Shown here in pieces: positions 18,026-27,627 of a DNA stretch of 64,000 nucleotides. This stretch comes from Clostridia bacterium (lineage in GTDB: Bacteria > Bacillota > Clostridia > Oscillospirales > Acutalibacteraceae), in the NCBI GenBank assembly GCA_017513525.1, contig JAFXFC010000001.1:94045-158044 (forward strand). The letters run 5' to 3'. The notes below the pieces were generated by a model. It saw only the letters and a program-made list of their open reading frames with translations. It was not told the DNA's origin and made no database searches. Position numbers and translations under genes: made by a program. Numbering within the stretch: the first letter of the stretch is position 1; every line of letters starts with the position of its first letter.

Positions 18026-18864
18026 AAAAAGCAGTATCAATGATCTTAATTCTTCTTTCGGTTTTTCTGCTTCTTTGCTCATGTGATGCACAGGAGATGC
18101 TTTCGGGCAATCTCAGCATAAAGTATAAGATCGAAGACGGTAAAGCCATAGTTACAAAGCTTCCCGATAATTCAACCCTCCCCGAAATTGTTATCCCCGA
18201 TGAATATGAGGGACTTCCCGTAACGGAAATTGCAGATTATGCCGGAGTAAATCTCGAATATGTAACTAAAATTACAATAGGCAAAAATGTAGAAGAAATT
18301 GCTCTCTGGGCATTTGAAAACGCAGGAAAGCTGACCGCTTTTGAAGTATCTGAGGAAAATGAACTTTTCTGTGACAAAGACGGCGTGCTTTATACCAAGG
18401 ACATGAAAACTCTTCTTTTCTATCCGCTTTCAAGAGATGTTAAGAGTGTGAAGGACGAAAACGGAAATGAAGTCAAGTCAATTTCCTATGAAGTCCCCGA
18501 AGGAGTCGAAACCATCCGCACAAAGGCATTTTATAAATGCTCTATGCTTAGTGAAATAACGCTTCCTTCAACACTGAAAACTATTGAAGAAAAAGCCTTC
18601 TTCCGCTGCAGTATAGGTGAAATAACACTTCCCGAAGAGCTTACTTTCATCGGAAAGGATGCCTTTGGCTACTGTCAGCAGCTTAAGGAAATTACAATTC
18701 CCGCAACAGTTAAAGAGATAGGTGAATACGCATTTTATAACTGCACCTCGCTTCTTAACATTACGGTTAATTCCATTGAAAGCGAAATGACCCTCGGAAA
18801 GCAATGGTATCCCACAAATAACGGACTTGATATAAAAGAACTTGTTATAAACTGGAACGCATAA
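18022..18864 (+). CDS. Leucine-rich repeat (BspA-like) lipoprotein
   Basis: 280-aa exported lipoprotein. The signal peptide ends in the lipobox LLCSC-D, with the Cys at about residue 20. The body consists of LRR_5 repeats, e.g. YVTKITIGKNVEEIALWAF and LKTIEEKAFFRCSIGEITLP, usual in surface proteins of gut Clostridia and in Treponema BspA-type proteins that bind host or partner ligands. Translationally coupled to the upstream carrier, which is unusual and may mean a shared envelope function. Confidence 0.85.
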   Translation: MKKAVSMILILLSVFLLLCSCDAQEMLSGNLSIKYKIEDGKAIVTKLPDNSTLPEIVIPDEYEGLPVTEIADYAGVNLEYVTKITIGKNVEEIALWAFENAGKLTAFEVSEENELFCDKDGVLYTKDMKTLLFYPLSRDVKSVKDENGNEVKSISYEVPEGVETIRTKAFYKCSMLSEITLPSTLKTIEEKAFFRCSIGEITLPEELTFIGKDAFGYCQQLKEITIPATVKEIGEYAFYNCTSLLNITVNSIESEMTLGKQWYPTNNGLDIKELVINWNA

Positions 18865-18935
18865 CAAAAAGACGGCACCTTAAAGAGCAGGTTTCCTAAG
18901 GACAGTTTTCAATAAAGAAAACGGAATAAGACAAA

Positions 18936-18984
18936 ACTACCCGAAAAAGAGTTTTCGTTTCTCTTCTTCGGGTAGTGTTTTTTT
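18936..18984 (+). terminator. Terminator of the carrier-lipoprotein operon
   Basis: A 10-bp stem (18936-18945/18967-18976) with an extra inner AGAG/CTCT pairing is followed by a run of seven Ts. Confidence 0.85.
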
Positions 18985-18985
18985 G

Positions 18986-19188
18986 TCGATATATTGCTGT
19001 GCAATTCGATATTTTTTCCTAAAGGAAAAATCGATATATTTACCTAACGGTAAATTCGATATGATATAAATCCCTCCACGCCCCGCAGGGCATATCGAGT
19101 GCTTAGCACATATCGAACGCCGAAGGCGTATATCGAAAATCCCGTTAGGGATTTATATCGATGCATTGTGTCCTTTAGAACACAATGC
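18986..19188. repeat. Hairpin array B with TCGATAT / ATATCGA linkers
   Basis: It occupies most of the 340-base gap between the convergent LRR lipoprotein and ABC exporter genes. Four TCGATAT heptamers (18986, 19006, 19031, 19056) separate the hairpins ATTGC/GCAAT, TTTTTCC/GGAAAAA and ATTTACC/GGTAAAT. After a centre holding GCCC/GGGC come four ATATCGA heptamers (19092, 19110, 19130, 19155), the exact reverse complement, between GTGCT/AGCAC, ACGCC/GGCGT and AAATCCC/GGGATTT. It ends in a 9-bp hairpin at 19163-19188. Every hairpin differs; only the heptamer is constant. No coding potential. Confidence 0.9.
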
Positions 19189-19204
19189 TAATCTGTTCGT
19201 ATTT

Positions 19205-22200
19205 CTATTCGGTACGGAGGGCTACAACGGGGTCCTTCTTTGCTGCTTTGAGGGCAGGGATAAGACCGCCTACGAGGGTTATTACTATACTTATTGCGAT
19301 AAGCATAAGTGCAGAAGTAAAGGGGAGCTGTGCATCGAGGTTTTCAATTCCCGTTTTCGCTTCAATAATTGCATTTATGGGAATAATTCCGATAAGCGTT
19401 ATTATGATTCCGAGAAGTCCCGAGAACCATCCGATAATAAAAGTTTCGGCATTGAATACCTGTGAGATATTTCCCTTTGAAGCACCCAGTGCTCTGAGAA
19501 TACCTATTTCCTTTGTTCTTTCCATGACGGAAATATGAGTAATAATTCCTATCATGATGCCCGAAACAAAAAGTGAAATGGCAACAAAGGCAACAAGAAC
19601 ATAAGAAATACCGTTGATAATTGAGGTAAGTGAAGAAGTGAGCATTGCTGCATAATCTGTATATGCAATAGCTGTTTCTTCGTCTACATTCTCGTTATAA
19701 TTTTTTATACATTCCGCAAGTGCATCCTTATTCTCAAAATTGTCGGAATAAAGGCTGATAGAAGAGGGTTTATCAATACTTATATATCCGAAAGCCGAAA
19801 TATTTTCATCATAAGAGGATTCAGTAATATATTGGTCATAAACCGTCAGAAGCATTTTTTCATCGGGAGAATTTTCGAGCCACTTATCAAGCTCTGCGGC
19901 AAAATATGAATCATTGGAGGCTATATCTGAAAGGTCTGAACCGATATAATCCTTTATAATGGACTCTATATCAATACCTGCAATAATATCTTCAAAATTT
20001 CCTGATTGTATATCCTGAAATTTATCCATTATGGAGCCGATATTTTCGGCATTGAACTCAGGGTATTTTTCGGAAAGTGAATTTATGACCTTCAGTATTT
20101 CAAAAAGCTTTGAAATATTTCCTAGTGTGTTTTTTATGTTGCCGAATATTCCCTCAAAGAAACCGAGAATGCCCGACGAAGAGTTACTCTGGGGTACAGT
20201 TGTGGGCTTTTCAATTACGGGAGGAAGTGTTACGGGTTCGGTGACGGCTTCGGTTGAGGGCTCTTCGGAGGTGCTGCCCGTAAGTCCGCCTAAACCTAAA
20301 ATGGATATCATTTTATAAATAGATGATTTTTCCGCTTCGCTTAAAGATGATAAATAATTTTTTGTAGCTGTGATTTTTTCAGCATCATTCGGTATCTGGA
20401 ATTTTATTCCGTTTAAGATATTGATATCGGGAGATGCTGTTTGCGCCGTTACAACGGCGGTAGAGCCGCTTGATGAAATGATATAGTCTTTAATTGCCGA
20501 TGAATATGCTATAGGACCTGAAACAGATGCACCCTCAGCACCGTCTTTTCTTTTTACAACACCTGAAATATTAAGCACAAGAGCATTATTTGTTAAAATA
20601 TCTTCGTTGCCTTCAATTTCTTCAATATATGAAAATGTTCCGTTTTCATTTTGCTTGTAGCGGTTGCCGGGAGTTATAAGATAGAAGCTTTTTGAGCAAA
20701 CGGTTGCGTAATCAAGAACTATTGACAGCGCTTCTTCGCCGTTATTTATCTTATCGGCTATTTCGTTATACTGTGCGTTTGTGATAAGTCCGAGAGAAAA
20801 CATTTCTTCAAGGGAAATGCTGTTTCTGCCGTCAAGGACTAAAAGTGTGTCTGTCATATCAACGGGCCATTCGCCGTAAAGAAGGTCGTAATTATCCTTG
20901 ATTTCGGGGTTCATGACCTCGCCGTTTTGTCCCATTGACATTTCACGGAAGTTTTCTGCCGTGTCGGAGCTGCCGCCGCCGAAAATTGAAAGGCTTCCCG
21001 AAAAGAGACTGCTTAAAAATCCGCCGCCGGGAGTTGATGTATCCTCCAATTGAGGAGCAGAGTCTGTATCTATTAATTTACCCTCGGTATCATATGTGAA
21101 TACATTGAATTTTATATCGTAGCCGTATTGGACACCCTTTTCGCCGAGGTACTTGTGTACTTCACTTGACGGATCATCAAGGTATTTCTTAAAGGAGCTC
21201 AAATCATTTTCTTTAATGACTGTATTGATAATATTACTTGTCTGAAGAGCTCTGAAGTCGGAATATATACCGTTTCTGACAGTGGTTTCTTCTTCGGTGC
21301 TCACAGCGACGGTTGAACCTTCCTCAGAAGAGCCTGTGCCGTATAAAGAGCCTGTATCAATAGCTTCACTGCTTATTGTAATGGGATATTGGGACATTGT
21401 ATCCTTCTGAATACTGTTAATATAAGCAGTCATGCCTGTGGATATAGCAAGAATAAGACCGATGCCTACAATGCCTATGGAGCCTGCCATTGCCGTAAGC
21501 AGTGTTCTGCCCTTTTTGGTTCTGAGATTATTAAAGCTTAAAGAAAGTGCTGTGAGAAATGACATGGAAATCTTCTTCTGCTTTTCGGGCTTTTCGATTT
21601 TTACTGCTTCTTCATAAGGGTCTGTATCACTTATGATATTACCGTCGGAAAGTCTTACAATTCTTGTGGAATACTGCTCTGCAAGCTCGGGGTTATGCGT
21701 TACCATGATAACAAGCTTATCCTTTGCAATTTCCTTGAGAAGCTCCATTATCTGAATGCTGGTTTCCGTGTCAAGTGCGCCTGTAGGTTCGTCTGCAAGA
21801 AGAATTTCGGGATTGTTTATAAGTGCACGGGCAATGGCGACTCTCTGCATCTGACCGCCCGACATCTGATTAGGCTTTTTGTGAATATGTTCACCGAGTC
21901 CAACCTTTTTCAGAACTTCAACGGCTCTTTCACGGCGTTCCTTTTTAGAAACACCTGCAAGCGTTAAAGCCATTTCAACATTTGAAAGAACACTCTGATG
22001 AGGGATAAGATTATAGCTCTGGAAAATAAAACCTACAGAATGATTTCTGTAAATATCCCAGTCCCTGTCAGAATATTCCTTGGTCGAAACACCGTTTATT
22101 ATAAGGTCGCCTCTTGTGTATCTGTCAAGACCGCCTATGATATTAAGCATTGTAGTCTTTCCCGATCCGCTCTGACCGAGAATAGATACAAATTCATTAT

Positions 22201-22288
22201 CACGGAAGCTGACACTGACACCCTTAAGTGCATCCTGCTTAATATCTCCCGTAAAATATGTTTTGATGATATTTTTAAGCTGAAGCAT
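19205..22288 (-). CDS. MacB-like ABC exporter, ATPase fused to FtsX-type permease
   Basis: 1027-aa fusion. The N-terminal ABC ATPase (about 1-235) has Walker A GQSGSGKTT, signature LSGGQ-like MSGGQMQRVAIARAL and Walker B ILLADEPTGALD. A first membrane helix follows near residue 265. A very long extracytoplasmic region (about 300-850) is rich in Ser/Thr/Glu and includes a Pro/Thr-rich linker. Three C-terminal membrane helices form the FtsX domain. Such mechanotransmission ABC proteins act in peptide efflux or envelope processes. The single-chain form with a giant outer domain is common in Clostridia. Monocistronic. Confidence 0.87.
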   Translation of the reverse strand: MLQLKNIIKTYFTGDIKQDALKGVSVSFRDNEFVSILGQSGSGKTTMLNIIGGLDRYTRGDLIINGVSTKEYSDRDWDIYRNHSVGFIFQSYNLIPHQSVLSNVEMALTLAGVSKKERRERAVEVLKKVGLGEHIHKKPNQMSGGQMQRVAIARALINNPEILLADEPTGALDTETSIQIMELLKEIAKDKLVIMVTHNPELAEQYSTRIVRLSDGNIISDTDPYEEAVKIEKPEKQKKISMSFLTALSLSFNNLRTKKGRTLLTAMAGSIGIVGIGLILAISTGMTAYINSIQKDTMSQYPITISSEAIDTGSLYGTGSSEEGSTVAVSTEEETTVRNGIYSDFRALQTSNIINTVIKENDLSSFKKYLDDPSSEVHKYLGEKGVQYGYDIKFNVFTYDTEGKLIDTDSAPQLEDTSTPGGGFLSSLFSGSLSIFGGGSSDTAENFREMSMGQNGEVMNPEIKDNYDLLYGEWPVDMTDTLLVLDGRNSISLEEMFSLGLITNAQYNEIADKINNGEEALSIVLDYATVCSKSFYLITPGNRYKQNENGTFSYIEEIEGNEDILTNNALVLNISGVVKRKDGAEGASVSGPIAYSSAIKDYIISSSGSTAVVTAQTASPDINILNGIKFQIPNDAEKITATKNYLSSLSEAEKSSIYKMISILGLGGLTGSTSEEPSTEAVTEPVTLPPVIEKPTTVPQSNSSSGILGFFEGIFGNIKNTLGNISKLFEILKVINSLSEKYPEFNAENIGSIMDKFQDIQSGNFEDIIAGIDIESIIKDYIGSDLSDIASNDSYFAAELDKWLENSPDEKMLLTVYDQYITESSYDENISAFGYISIDKPSSISLYSDNFENKDALAECIKNYNENVDEETAIAYTDYAAMLTSSLTSIINGISYVLVAFVAISLFVSGIMIGIITHISVMERTKEIGILRALGASKGNISQVFNAETFIIGWFSGLLGIIITLIGIIPINAIIEAKTGIENLDAQLPFTSALMLIAISIVITLVGGLIPALKAAKKDPVVALRTE

Positions 22289-22410
22289 TCCCGAAAAACT
22301 CCTTTCGTGTGTAAAGGGTAATATAACACACCAATGTAAACAATTAAAAAACTAATGATGAATAATATAATACTTTTCTTAATTTCTGTTTAAATAAAGA
22401 TATATAAAAC

Positions 22411-22443
22411 GGTCTCAAGTCTTCTTTAAGCAGACTTGAGACC
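22411..22443 (-). terminator. Terminator of the CotH-like gene
   Basis: A perfect 12-bp stem (22411-22422/22432-22443) with a 9-nt loop, then GTTTTA on the leftward transcript. Confidence 0.8.
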
Positions 22444-22467
22444 TTAAATTTGTGTTATATATATGTT

Positions 22468-24465
22468 TTATGAGAAAAGATTCTTGAAGAAGTTGATAAT
22501 GCTTTCAAAGAAGTTTGTGAAGAGAGCAATGATTCTTTGGAAGAAATTCATGTCATCGGCAGTCTTTTCACGCCACTGTGCATACAGTGTGACTTTTGTG
22601 CCGTCAAGGGTTATTTCGTCACCCTCATAATATGTTGTTCCGCTGCCGTCAGCCGCCGTGTTCCAACTGTCAAAAATAAGTGTGTCATGTGTGAATTTGC
22701 TTTCGGGTAATGTCAGAACATCTCCAACAAGAAGGGCGCTTTCATTGAACATATTTCCTGTTCCGCCGTTGGCTTCATAGAATACACGAACAGAAGTGTT
22801 CGATAAACCTTCGTCAAGGAAAGCTTTTCTTTGAGTCATGAAGGGTAAGAGAACTGAGTCAATATATTCCTGATGCTTTTTAGATGTTTCAGAATATGTC
22901 TTAGTTGAGAAGATGTTCCAACGGAGTGCATCTATGGTAAATGCAGGTTTCATGGTTGTAATAAAATCTGAAAGTTCGGAAATATATTCATCGGTAATAA
23001 TGGGAGAAAAGACTGTTTGCCATTCTTGGGTTGCCAATGAGAAGAAATCATCTTGTTTATACAGAGCATTGAGTATTGTGGGGAGTGATTTGATTGCATT
23101 TTCGGAGAAGTTATAAATAATACCTGCCCACCAACCATCCGGGGTATTTGTGTTCATGCCGTAACGAGGATAACTGTCACCGAGAGAATTATCAAAGTCC
23201 CATACGGGAGCTGCAACAAATTTGTCACTGTCTCTGTCTTTATAAATATAGAAGCTTGTTAATCCGGCATCGAGATTCTTTACATATTCCTGGAAAACAT
23301 ACATTTTAGCAAATGATTCAACATCAATGTATTCTGTATAATGCTTTCCTTTAGAATTATATCCGTCCTTTGAGAAAACAGCATCTTCAAATTCCTGATA
23401 CAGTGCACTTATATACTTTACCTGTGCTTCTGAAGCATATTCGGGTTCTTTTACAACAATAGTCTGATTACGCTTAGTTACAAAGCCGCTGACTTCGTTT
23501 ACATAACGGCTCGGAAGATCATATTCAAGCAGATAACCGCCGGTGATATTCTCGGGGTTATTGGGGATGTTTACCCATTTCTGTGTACCTGCAACCAGAT
23601 TTTTATAATTTGTTATCTGTGAACCGCCTTTTTTATATGAGTCAAGGTCTTCGGTGTTGGCATCTTCTGTATCGCCTTCAAGATCGTTGATATAAATACG
23701 TGTTTCGCCGATTTCAACACTTTCGCATAAGAGGTAATTGCCGAAGTATTCATTGTTAATATATAAATCAACGAAAACACTCTCGGATGTATATGCAATA
23801 TCAACTTTTTCAGCTAAATCAAAAGCAATATAATTACGCATAAGTGTAACATCAAGATAATTTGCAAGCAAAGTCCATTTTTTTGCTTTGCCCATATCAA
23901 ACAAATCTGTCTTCTTGTCAAACTTGATATTGTAGGGTTTTTTATCATAAGCCCATGTGGCATTTCCTCGACCTTTTATGTATTCCAGTTCTTTTTCGAG
24001 AACTACCTCACCCTCAGATGCAATAACAATATTTGCAGCCTCTTTGTGGCTCTTATCAGCATGAACAGCATCCATGGAGCCGGATTCGGTGGTAATATGT
24101 AAGGAAGGGATATCTGCTGACTGCAGAACCGTCAGCTTATAGGTGCTGCCGCTGCAGGTGAGTGTATAATCGGTTGAGGGTGTCAGTGAAACGGTATCGC
24201 CGTTGTTTACTGCCGTACCGTTAATTGAAACAGAAGCTGAAGCAGTACATGATACTTTAAGATTTTCTGTATCAGCAACAGACGGCAGGAAAAGATAGTA
24301 ATTACTACCGTCATTCCACCAATTTATCTGTATCTGTGTTTCATTGATGTCAGTCTGTACTGCAAACTCAGAAATGCCGTTTGCGGCATTTGCAAACAAC
24401 ACTGTGCAGCAACAGAACATTACTAATGTTAAAGCGAATAACAATATTTTTTTTGTCGCTTTCAT
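22468..24465 (-). CDS. Secreted CotH kinase-like protein with Listeria-Bacteroides repeat
   Basis: 665-aa secreted protein: signal peptide ending near ANAANG, a beta-rich N-domain (about 30-120), then a CotH-type atypical kinase domain (about 120-540). Conserved blocks include LLANYLDVTLMRNYIAFDLA, YFGNYLLCESVEIGETRIYI and the metal-site-like WDFDNSLG. A single Flg_new / Listeria-Bacteroides repeat follows (FYEANGGTG ... LYAQW). The last 27 residues form an amphipathic Phe/Ile-rich tail. CotH of Bacillus phosphorylates spore coat proteins; this one is exported, so the role is inferred only by fold. Divergent from the next secreted protein gene. Confidence 0.85.
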   Translation of the reverse strand: MKATKKILLFALTLVMFCCCTVLFANAANGISEFAVQTDINETQIQINWWNDGSNYYLFLPSVADTENLKVSCTASASVSINGTAVNNGDTVSLTPSTDYTLTCSGSTYKLTVLQSADIPSLHITTESGSMDAVHADKSHKEAANIVIASEGEVVLEKELEYIKGRGNATWAYDKKPYNIKFDKKTDLFDMGKAKKWTLLANYLDVTLMRNYIAFDLAEKVDIAYTSESVFVDLYINNEYFGNYLLCESVEIGETRIYINDLEGDTEDANTEDLDSYKKGGSQITNYKNLVAGTQKWVNIPNNPENITGGYLLEYDLPSRYVNEVSGFVTKRNQTIVVKEPEYASEAQVKYISALYQEFEDAVFSKDGYNSKGKHYTEYIDVESFAKMYVFQEYVKNLDAGLTSFYIYKDRDSDKFVAAPVWDFDNSLGDSYPRYGMNTNTPDGWWAGIIYNFSENAIKSLPTILNALYKQDDFFSLATQEWQTVFSPIITDEYISELSDFITTMKPAFTIDALRWNIFSTKTYSETSKKHQEYIDSVLLPFMTQRKAFLDEGLSNTSVRVFYEANGGTGNMFNESALLVGDVLTLPESKFTHDTLIFDSWNTAADGSGTTYYEGDEITLDGTKVTLYAQWREKTADDMNFFQRIIALFTNFFESIINFFKNLFS

Positions 24466-24642
24466 AATAACACTCCTTTAAGAATATTAAGCAATTTTTA
24501 TGTTAACATATTATTTACAAAAAAACAAGGCAATTTGTACCTCAAATAAGTTATTTTGTCATACAATTTTTATTAAAATATTGACTTAATTATAAAAAAC
24601 AGTATAATGGTAATGAATAACATTTGAAAGGAAGTCTTTGTT

Positions 24643-25893
24643 ATGAACAAAAAAATAAAGAAAAGTCTTGCTGTTCTTATGAGCATCGCAATGCTCATGT
24701 CAGCTTTTGCACCCAATATCTTTGCTGCAATTGACGCCTCTCTTCTTTGGGAAGATACAGTTGTTACCGCAGAAAGAGAATACAAGCTTGTAAGCGGTGT
24801 TATTCAGAAGGATATCGTTCTGAACAGCACAAGCGGAGACTCACAGAATAATTGCTTTGTTCTGGAAGTAGATCTTAATAATCCCGATGTTTCCATTGTT
24901 GCCGGTTACAATGACGGCGATGCAGACGGATGGGGAAGAATTCCTGTTCGCGATCAGGCTTATGCTCTGGAAGAAACTCGCGATGTTAATGTAATCGCTG
25001 CAATTAACGGCGATTTCCATAACACTTCAACAGGTGAGCCTGCAGGTATTCTTGTTATGAACGGAGTACTTGGACATAAACCTAACGCCCGTCCCTTCTT
25101 TGCAATTCTTAAGGACGGAACTGCAGCTATCATGGATGCAGGCAGCAGTCTTGATAATGTTCAGGAAGCAATCGGCGGCGGTCATATACTTGTTAGAGAC
25201 GGAAAGAATGTAGCTCCCAATGATAAGCTTCAGCCCAGAACTGCTATCGGTATTAAAGCTGACGGTTCAGTTGTTATGTTTATTGTTGACGGACGTCAGG
25301 CACCCTCTTCCCGTGGTATGAATTACCCTGAGCTTGCTGCAGCAATGATTGCACTCGGTTGTGTAGAAGCACTTGAGCTCGACGGCGGCGGATCCTCCAC
25401 TCTTCTTGCACAAAGAGAAGCTTCAAGCGATCTTGAATGCAGAAACAGCCCCAGCTATGGTTATGAAAGAAAAGTTGCAACTTCACTTGCAGTTTGCACT
25501 ACAGCTAAACCTACAGGTATTTTTGATCACATTGCTTTCTCCGAAACTACATATATGTGTGCTCCCTATTCATCAGTTCGCATCAGCACTAAGGGTGTTG
25601 ATGTAAACGGTTACGAAGCTGCACTTCCCTCAGGCGGTTCTCTCAAGCTAAGAGATACATCCTATGGCAGCTTTAACGGTTCAAGCTTTAGATCCAACGG
25701 TAAAGTTGGTACAACAATCATCGACTATGTATTAGACGGTGAAGTAATTGCTTCTGCTATGATTGAAATTACAGAAGAAGCTGATAATATTTTTGAATCT
25801 CTTGTTAAACAGATGGTACAGTTTATTGCTAATATCTTCAATATGTTCAATCTTTTAATTGAAAAGCTTTTCCCTCAGGCAATAGTAAAATAA
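24643..25893 (+). CDS. Secreted phosphodiester glycosidase (NAGPA-domain) protein
   Basis: 416-aa secreted protein with a signal peptide ending near PNIFAA. The NAGPA domain (about 60-285) is recognised by AAINGDFHNTSTGEPAGILV, the RTAIGIKADGSVVMFIVDGR strand pair and the hallmark ALELDGGGSSTLL. Relatives cleave GlcNAc-1-phosphodiesters or related sugar phosphodiesters, e.g. in cell wall polymers. An Ig-like segment follows, then an amphipathic tail (NIFESLVKQMVQFIANIFNM...). GAAAGGAAG precedes the ATG. It ends in a strong terminator. Confidence 0.88.
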   Translation: MNKKIKKSLAVLMSIAMLMSAFAPNIFAAIDASLLWEDTVVTAEREYKLVSGVIQKDIVLNSTSGDSQNNCFVLEVDLNNPDVSIVAGYNDGDADGWGRIPVRDQAYALEETRDVNVIAAINGDFHNTSTGEPAGILVMNGVLGHKPNARPFFAILKDGTAAIMDAGSSLDNVQEAIGGGHILVRDGKNVAPNDKLQPRTAIGIKADGSVVMFIVDGRQAPSSRGMNYPELAAAMIALGCVEALELDGGGSSTLLAQREASSDLECRNSPSYGYERKVATSLAVCTTAKPTGIFDHIAFSETTYMCAPYSSVRISTKGVDVNGYEAALPSGGSLKLRDTSYGSFNGSSFRSNGKVGTTIIDYVLDGEVIASAMIEITEEADNIFESLVKQMVQFIANIFNMFNLLIEKLFPQAIVK

Positions 25894-25922
25894 AACTGTA
25901 AAATATCTTTTTGGTGTTTATG

Positions 25923-25956
25923 CGGTGCACCATAGGTGAATCCCTATGGCGCACCG
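25923..25956 (+). terminator. Terminator of the NAGPA gene
   Basis: A 14-bp stem with one mismatch (25923-25936/25943-25956) is followed by TTTTTAC. Confidence 0.85.
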
Positions 25957-26003
25957 TTTTTACTTAAATTTTTGTTGATCTGAATTTTATAAGGGGAATA
26001 AAT

Positions 26004-27173
26004 ATGAATTATCGTACCGATAAATACGGAAATAAATTATCTGTTCTCGGATTCGGCTGTATGCGCTTTCAGAAAAAAGTAGGAAGAATACAAATGATAG
26101 AAACCGAACGGCAGGTCATGGAGGCTTTTAATAACGGTGTCAACTATTTCGATACTGCTTTTATATATCCGGGCAGTGAAGCGGCAATAGGTGAAATATT
26201 TGAAAAAAACGGTATCCGTGACCAAGTTTTTATTGCAAGTAAGATTCCTCCTGCACTGATTAGAAGTCTTGATATTCTTGATAAATTGCTGGACGAACAA
26301 TTAAAGCGTCTTCGCACGGATCATATTGATTATTATTTAATGCACATGATGGCAGATGTTAAAGTATGGAACCGTTTGCAGGAAATGGGCATTGAACAAT
26401 GGATAGCCGACAAAAAGGCAAGCGGTAAAGTGCGTCAGATAGGTTTTTCATTCCACGGTAACACAGAGCGTTTTTGTCAGATAGTGGATGCTTATGACTG
26501 GGATATGTGCCTTATACAGTATAATTATATGGATGAACACACACAGGCAGGCAGACGAGGCTTACAACATGCACATGAAAAAGGGATACCCGTTATGATA
26601 ATGGAACCCTTGCGCGGCGGTAAGCTTGTAAATGATCTGCCGAATGAGGCAAAGCGCATTTTTGACTCCTACGCTGTTCAGCATACCCCTGCACAGTGGG
26701 CTCTTCGATGGCTTTGGAATCAGCCCGAAGTTACAGTCGTTCTGTCAGGTATGAATACTGACGAAATGGTGCGGGATAATATTGCGACTGCAAATGACAC
26801 AAAAATCGGTGAACTGACTGAAGCTGACGAAGAGATGCTTAAGAATGTCGTAAAAGAGATCAACAGCAAAATGAAAGTCGGCTGTACAGGCTGCGGTTAT
26901 TGTATGCCATGTCCGCAAAACATCAATATCAGCGGTGTTTTTGCTGCCTACAATAAGAGTTATTCAAAAAACAAATTGGCTGGACTTAAAAGCTATACCG
27001 AATGTACCGCACAGTCAGCGCCTGCATCCTCTTGTATCGGCTGCGGAAAATGCGAAAAGCACTGTCCGCAAGAAATTGCAATCCGTGAACAGCTTAAAAA
27101 TGTTCAGAAGGAAATGGAAGGCACGGCATATAAAGCTATGAGTAGGCTTAGCTCTGTTTTTTCCAAAAAATAA
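26004..27173 (+). CDS. Aldo/keto reductase with two C-terminal 4Fe-4S motifs
   Basis: 389-aa cytoplasmic reductase. The AKR barrel shows the catalytic set: D in NYFDTAFIYPGSE, K in FIASKIPP and H in HYLMHMM-like DYYLMHMMADV. The C-terminus carries two ferredoxin motifs, CTGCGYCMPCPQNINI and CIGCGKCEKHCPQEIAI, as in the anaerobe family related to YghZ/Fe-S oxidoreductases. It can link NAD(P)H or ferredoxin electrons to carbonyl reduction. It has its own terminator and sits beside thioredoxin genes, so a redox role fits. Confidence 0.9.
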   Translation: MNYRTDKYGNKLSVLGFGCMRFQKKVGRIQMIETERQVMEAFNNGVNYFDTAFIYPGSEAAIGEIFEKNGIRDQVFIASKIPPALIRSLDILDKLLDEQLKRLRTDHIDYYLMHMMADVKVWNRLQEMGIEQWIADKKASGKVRQIGFSFHGNTERFCQIVDAYDWDMCLIQYNYMDEHTQAGRRGLQHAHEKGIPVMIMEPLRGGKLVNDLPNEAKRIFDSYAVQHTPAQWALRWLWNQPEVTVVLSGMNTDEMVRDNIATANDTKIGELTEADEEMLKNVVKEINSKMKVGCTGCGYCMPCPQNINISGVFAAYNKSYSKNKLAGLKSYTECTAQSAPASSCIGCGKCEKHCPQEIAIREQLKNVQKEMEGTAYKAMSRLSSVFSKK

Positions 27174-27192
27174 GATATTATAGTAAAATAAT

Positions 27193-27235
27193 AAAAAGAT
27201 TACACGCTTACCGAAACGGTAGGAATGTAATCTTT
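27193..27235 (+). terminator. Terminator after the aldo/keto reductase
   Basis: A long stem (AAAAAGATTAC ... GTAATCTTTTT with an inner CTTACCG/CGGTAGG part) ends in a T-run. Confidence 0.85.
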
Positions 27236-27318
27236 TTTTGCTTTGTGACTTTGTCACAGAAATAAGCATTCGGATTGGTTATAATAAAGATGAAAACAAA
27301 AGAAAGGAAGTAATGAAT

Positions 27319-27627
27319 ATGTCAGCACTCAGTATAAATAAAAATAATTTTGAACAGATAAAAAACAGCAACAAGCCCGTACTTCTTGATTTTTATGCCG
27401 ATTGGTGCGGTCCCTGCCGTATGGTTTCCCCTTTAGTAGACCAGATAGCCCAAGAAAACCCGCAGTACATTGTAGGTAAAATCAATGTCGATAATGAACC
27501 TGAGCTCGCCCAAGAATTTGGTGTAGGGAGTATACCGACTCTCGTGGTATTAAAAGACGGCAAAGTCGTAAATCAATCCTCAGGTGCAAGACCTAAACAG
27601 CAGATACTTTCTATGTTAGAGAGTTAA
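27319..27627 (+). CDS. trxA: Thioredoxin
   Basis: 102-aa thioredoxin with the redox site WCGPC in FYADWCGPCRMVSPL and the cis-proline loop VGSIPTLVVLKDGK. It reduces protein disulfides using electrons from TrxB. Two in-frame ATGs are possible (27313, 27319); the second is preferred because GGAAG sits 8 bases upstream. The stop overlaps the 3' end of the convergent Crp-type regulator by 12 bases. TrxB lies 0.8 kb downstream on the same strand with the regulator between. Confidence 0.95.
   Translation: MSALSINKNNFEQIKNSNKPVLLDFYADWCGPCRMVSPLVDQIAQENPQYIVGKINVDNEPELAQEFGVGSIPTLVVLKDGKVVNQSSGARPKQQILSMLES

Noticed and set aside
18986..19188. CRISPR array
   Set aside because: The repeated unit is only 7 bases, flips orientation in the middle and the intervening pieces are self-complementary hairpins rather than unique spacers. 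No cas genes in the window.
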